Of a stretch of DNA of 13,504 nucleotides, positions 11,598 through 13,504 are shown in pieces. Positions within the stretch are counted from its first letter, which is position 1, and each line of letters starts with the position of its first letter. Position numbers and translations under genes: made by a program. Below the pieces are notes generated by a model. It had not been told where the DNA came from, searched no databases, and saw nothing but the letters and a program-made list of their open reading frames with translations. Source of the stretch: JAGLWP01 sp964406515 (GTDB taxonomy: Archaea; Nanobdellota; Nanobdellia; Pacearchaeales; GW2011-AR1). The DNA lies in contig CAYORV010000013.1 in assembly GCA_964406515.1 (NCBI GenBank), positions 1 through 13,504 on the forward strand. The letters are read 5' to 3'.

Positions 11598-13301
11598 ATG
11601 AGGTATCAAAAACTTGCAGAGTTATACGAAGAACTTTCTTCAACTACAAAACGTCTTGAAAAAACAGACATCCTTTCTAAATTTCTAGAACATATTCCAA
11701 AAGACGATCACGAAATAATGTATTTATTGGTGGGAGATATTTATCCAGAATATGATGAAAGAAAGATTGGAATAAGTAGCCAATCAGCTATCAAAGCTAT
11801 TTCAAAATCAACAGGAATTGAAAACAAAAAAATAATTCAAGAATTAAAAGTTCTCGGTGATGCAGGACTTGTTGCAGAAAAATTAACTCTTCATAAAAAA
11901 CAAACAACTCTCCAAAGCCACATCTTAACTACAGAAAAAGTTTTAGAAAATTTAAGAAAACTTCCAGAGCTCATCGGGAAAGGAACAGTAAACAAAAAAC
12001 TTGCACTCATAACAGAACTACTTACTTCTGCTTCGCCAATTGAAGCAAAATATTTAATACGAACTTTAATCGGAGATTTAAGAGTCGGAGTCCAAGAAAG
12101 CACAATTCGTGATGCAATTGCTCAAGCATTTTACAAAAGAGATGCTAACACAACAGAAATAATTCAAAAAGCAATTGATAAAGCAAATGATTTATCAGTA
12201 GTATTTGAAATCGCACAAAAAGGAAAACTCAATGAACTGGAAAAAGTCTCATTAAAAATTGGGCACCCAATCAAAGCAATGCTTCCAAAAAAAGTCACAA
12301 ACATTGAGGAAGGTTTCAAGGAAGTTGGAAAACCTTGTGCATTAGAATACAAATACGATGGATTCAGAATGTTAATCCACAAAAAGAAAAACGAAGTAAT
12401 TCTTTTCACAAGAAGTTTAGAAAATGTCAGCAAACAATTTCCAGAAATAGTGGAATATGTTCAGAAACACATTAAAGGTGAAACATTCATCATTGATTCA
12501 GAAGCAGTTGGTTATGATCCTAAAACAAAAAAATACACAGATTTCCAAGCAATCTCTCAAAGAATCCGAAGAAAATACGACATCGACCAATTGCAAAAAA
12601 AACTCCCAATAGAATTAAACATCTTCGACATACTTTTCTACAATGGCAAATCTCAATTAGATGAACCTTTTGAAAAACGAACAAAACTAATTAGAAAAAT
12701 TATCACAAACAAACCTTACAAAATAATCACTTCAAAACAATTAATTACCTCAGATGTAGAAAAAGCAAAAGCATTTTACAAAGAAGCTTTAGCCAACAAT
12801 CAAGAAGGAGTCATGATGAAAAACCTAAAATCTCCTTACAGACCAGGGAGAAGAGTCGGAAACATGGTAAAAATAAAACCAGAAGAAAAAGATTTAGATT
12901 TAGTAATAACCGGTGCAGAATATGGAAAAGGAAAACGTTCAGGTTGGTTATCTAGTTTTATTCTTTCATGTAAAAAAGGAGACAAATATCTTGAAATCGG
13001 GAAAGTTGGAACAGGGATTAAAGAAAAATCAGAACAAGGTCTTTCATTTGAAGAATTAACAAATTTAATCAAACCCCTTATCACAAAAGAAAAAGCCACA
13101 AGCGTCGAAATCAAACCAAAAATAATTGTGGCAGTCACTTATCAAGAAATTCAAAAATCTCCAAATTACAATTCTGGTTGGGCATTAAGATTTCCAAGAA
13201 TAACTTCTCTTAGACCAGACAAACATCTTAGCGAAGTAAACACACTTGAAGAAATTGAAAAAGATTTTTTTAAACAAAAAAGAAACTATCAATATGGATA
13301 A
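11598..13301 (+). CDS. lig: ATP-dependent DNA ligase
   Basis: This enzyme joins Okazaki fragments and repairs nicks using ATP. The 567-residue protein has the archaeal three-domain layout. The N-terminal helical DNA-binding domain spans about 1-225 (including LIGDLRVGVQESTIRDAIAQAF). The adenylation domain has motif I EYKYDG with catalytic Lys252, then FTRSLENVSKQFPEI, motif III GETFIIDSEAVGYD, IIIa LNIFDILFYNG, motif IV EGVMMKNLKSPY and motif V VKIKPEEKD. The C-terminal OB domain holds GAEYGKGKRSGWLSSFIL and ends RITSLRPDKHLSEVNTLEEIEKDF. All nucleotidyl-transferase motifs are intact and the length is normal. NAD-dependent LigA is excluded by the motifs. A TATA box lies about 24 nt upstream and TBP follows after 52 nt. 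Confidence 0.97.
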   Translation: MRYQKLAELYEELSSTTKRLEKTDILSKFLEHIPKDDHEIMYLLVGDIYPEYDERKIGISSQSAIKAISKSTGIENKKIIQELKVLGDAGLVAEKLTLHKKQTTLQSHILTTEKVLENLRKLPELIGKGTVNKKLALITELLTSASPIEAKYLIRTLIGDLRVGVQESTIRDAIAQAFYKRDANTTEIIQKAIDKANDLSVVFEIAQKGKLNELEKVSLKIGHPIKAMLPKKVTNIEEGFKEVGKPCALEYKYDGFRMLIHKKKNEVILFTRSLENVSKQFPEIVEYVQKHIKGETFIIDSEAVGYDPKTKKYTDFQAISQRIRRKYDIDQLQKKLPIELNIFDILFYNGKSQLDEPFEKRTKLIRKIITNKPYKIITSKQLITSDVEKAKAFYKEALANNQEGVMMKNLKSPYRPGRRVGNMVKIKPEEKDLDLVITGAEYGKGKRSGWLSSFILSCKKGDKYLEIGKVGTGIKEKSEQGLSFEELTNLIKPLITKEKATSVEIKPKIIVAVTYQEIQKSPNYNSGWALRFPRITSLRPDKHLSEVNTLEEIEKDFFKQKRNYQYG

Positions 13302-13315
13302 TCCTCGTCGAAGCC

Positions 13316-13323
13316 TTTATAAA
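13316..13323 (+). promoter_or_regulatory. TATA box of the TBP gene
   Basis: TTTATAAA is centred about 35 nt before the ATG at 13354, further than for most genes here, so this mRNA probably has a leader of about 10 nt. A second AT-rich stretch (13338-13350) lies too close to the start. Confidence 0.6.
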
Positions 13324-13353
13324 CTAAATCTGCCATAATTTTATTATTAAACA

Positions 13354-13504
13354 ATGGCAAAAAGTAATTACAAGATTCAAAACATTGTCGCAACAACTTC
13401 TCTAAAAAAACCTGTTCCTTTAACAAAATTAGCGAGAACTCAACCTAACACAGAATATAATCCAGAAACATTTCCAGGTTTAGTTTTAAGAATCAAAGAA
13501 CCAA
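13354..13504 (+). CDS. tbp: TATA-box-binding protein, first 50 residues (cut by window edge)
   Basis: TBP binds the promoter TATA box and recruits TFB and RNA polymerase. The visible part opens MAKSNYKIQNIVATTSLKKPVPLTKLARTQPNTEYNPETFPGLVLRIKEP, which aligns with the first repeat of archaeal TBP (xxVNIVASTDLxxxxDLEKxAxxxxNxEYEPExFPGLVxRLKxP). The full family is about 180-190 residues, so roughly a quarter is visible. The start was chosen because the sequence begins at the family N-terminus. The identification is secure from the EYxPExFPGLVxR motif. Confidence 0.93.
   Translation, partial: MAKSNYKIQNIVATTSLKKPVPLTKLARTQPNTEYNPETFPGLVLRIKEP

Overview
The window looks like the chromosome of an archaeon with a small, AT-rich genome. 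The archaeal markers are aRF1, Sec61-beta, an archaeal NAC homologue, ribosomal protein L15e, an ATP-dependent DNA ligase, a TATA-binding protein and a tRNA-Ile with a bulge-helix-bulge intron. Short gaps, several unrecognised small proteins, a bacterial-type MetRS and a tandem pair of 'DHxxYV' helical proteins suggest a DPANN lineage (Pacearchaeota/Woesearchaeota-like). That placement is inference.

Layout. 1-3397 (minus): the N-terminal 235 residues of aRF1, cut by the window edge, then an 88-aa orphan, then valyl-tRNA synthetase. 3449-4311: Sec61-beta (+), a 109-aa orphan (-) and NAC (+). The divergent pairs valS/sec61-beta and orphan/NAC each appear to share one centrally placed TATA box. 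4356-6110 (+): two related helical proteins of unknown function followed by a MinD/ParA-type ATPase. 6111-8366: a bacterial-type MetRS split into catalytic and tRNA-binding genes (minus, 4-nt overlap), with a small basic orphan gene (+) next to its 3' end. Both ends of this operon have an extra copy of their own coding end outside them: a 29-nt copy of the 3' end at 6111-6139, and a copy of the first codons at 8340-8366 that now forms a 23-codon leader ORF. 8445-10500 (+): an MFS transporter and a zinc-ribbon/Hsp20-like fusion. 10498-10605 (-): tRNA-Ile(GAU) with a 34-nt intron; its 3' end overlaps the fusion gene's stop codon. 10689-13504 (+): L15e, a DUF5661-like protein, DNA ligase, and the start of TBP, cut by the window edge.

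Most of the genes serve translation and protein targeting (aRF1, ValRS, MetRS, tRNA-Ile, L15e, NAC, Sec61-beta), with replication/repair (ligase) and basal transcription (TBP) at the right end. Most genes have a TATA-like box centred about 24-28 nt before the start codon, which implies mostly leaderless mRNAs. Only metG has a clear Shine-Dalgarno sequence. No CRISPR array, rRNA or transposase was seen, and no gene-free stretch exceeds 300 nt. The longest gap, 8299-8444, holds the metG leader ORF and the metG promoter.
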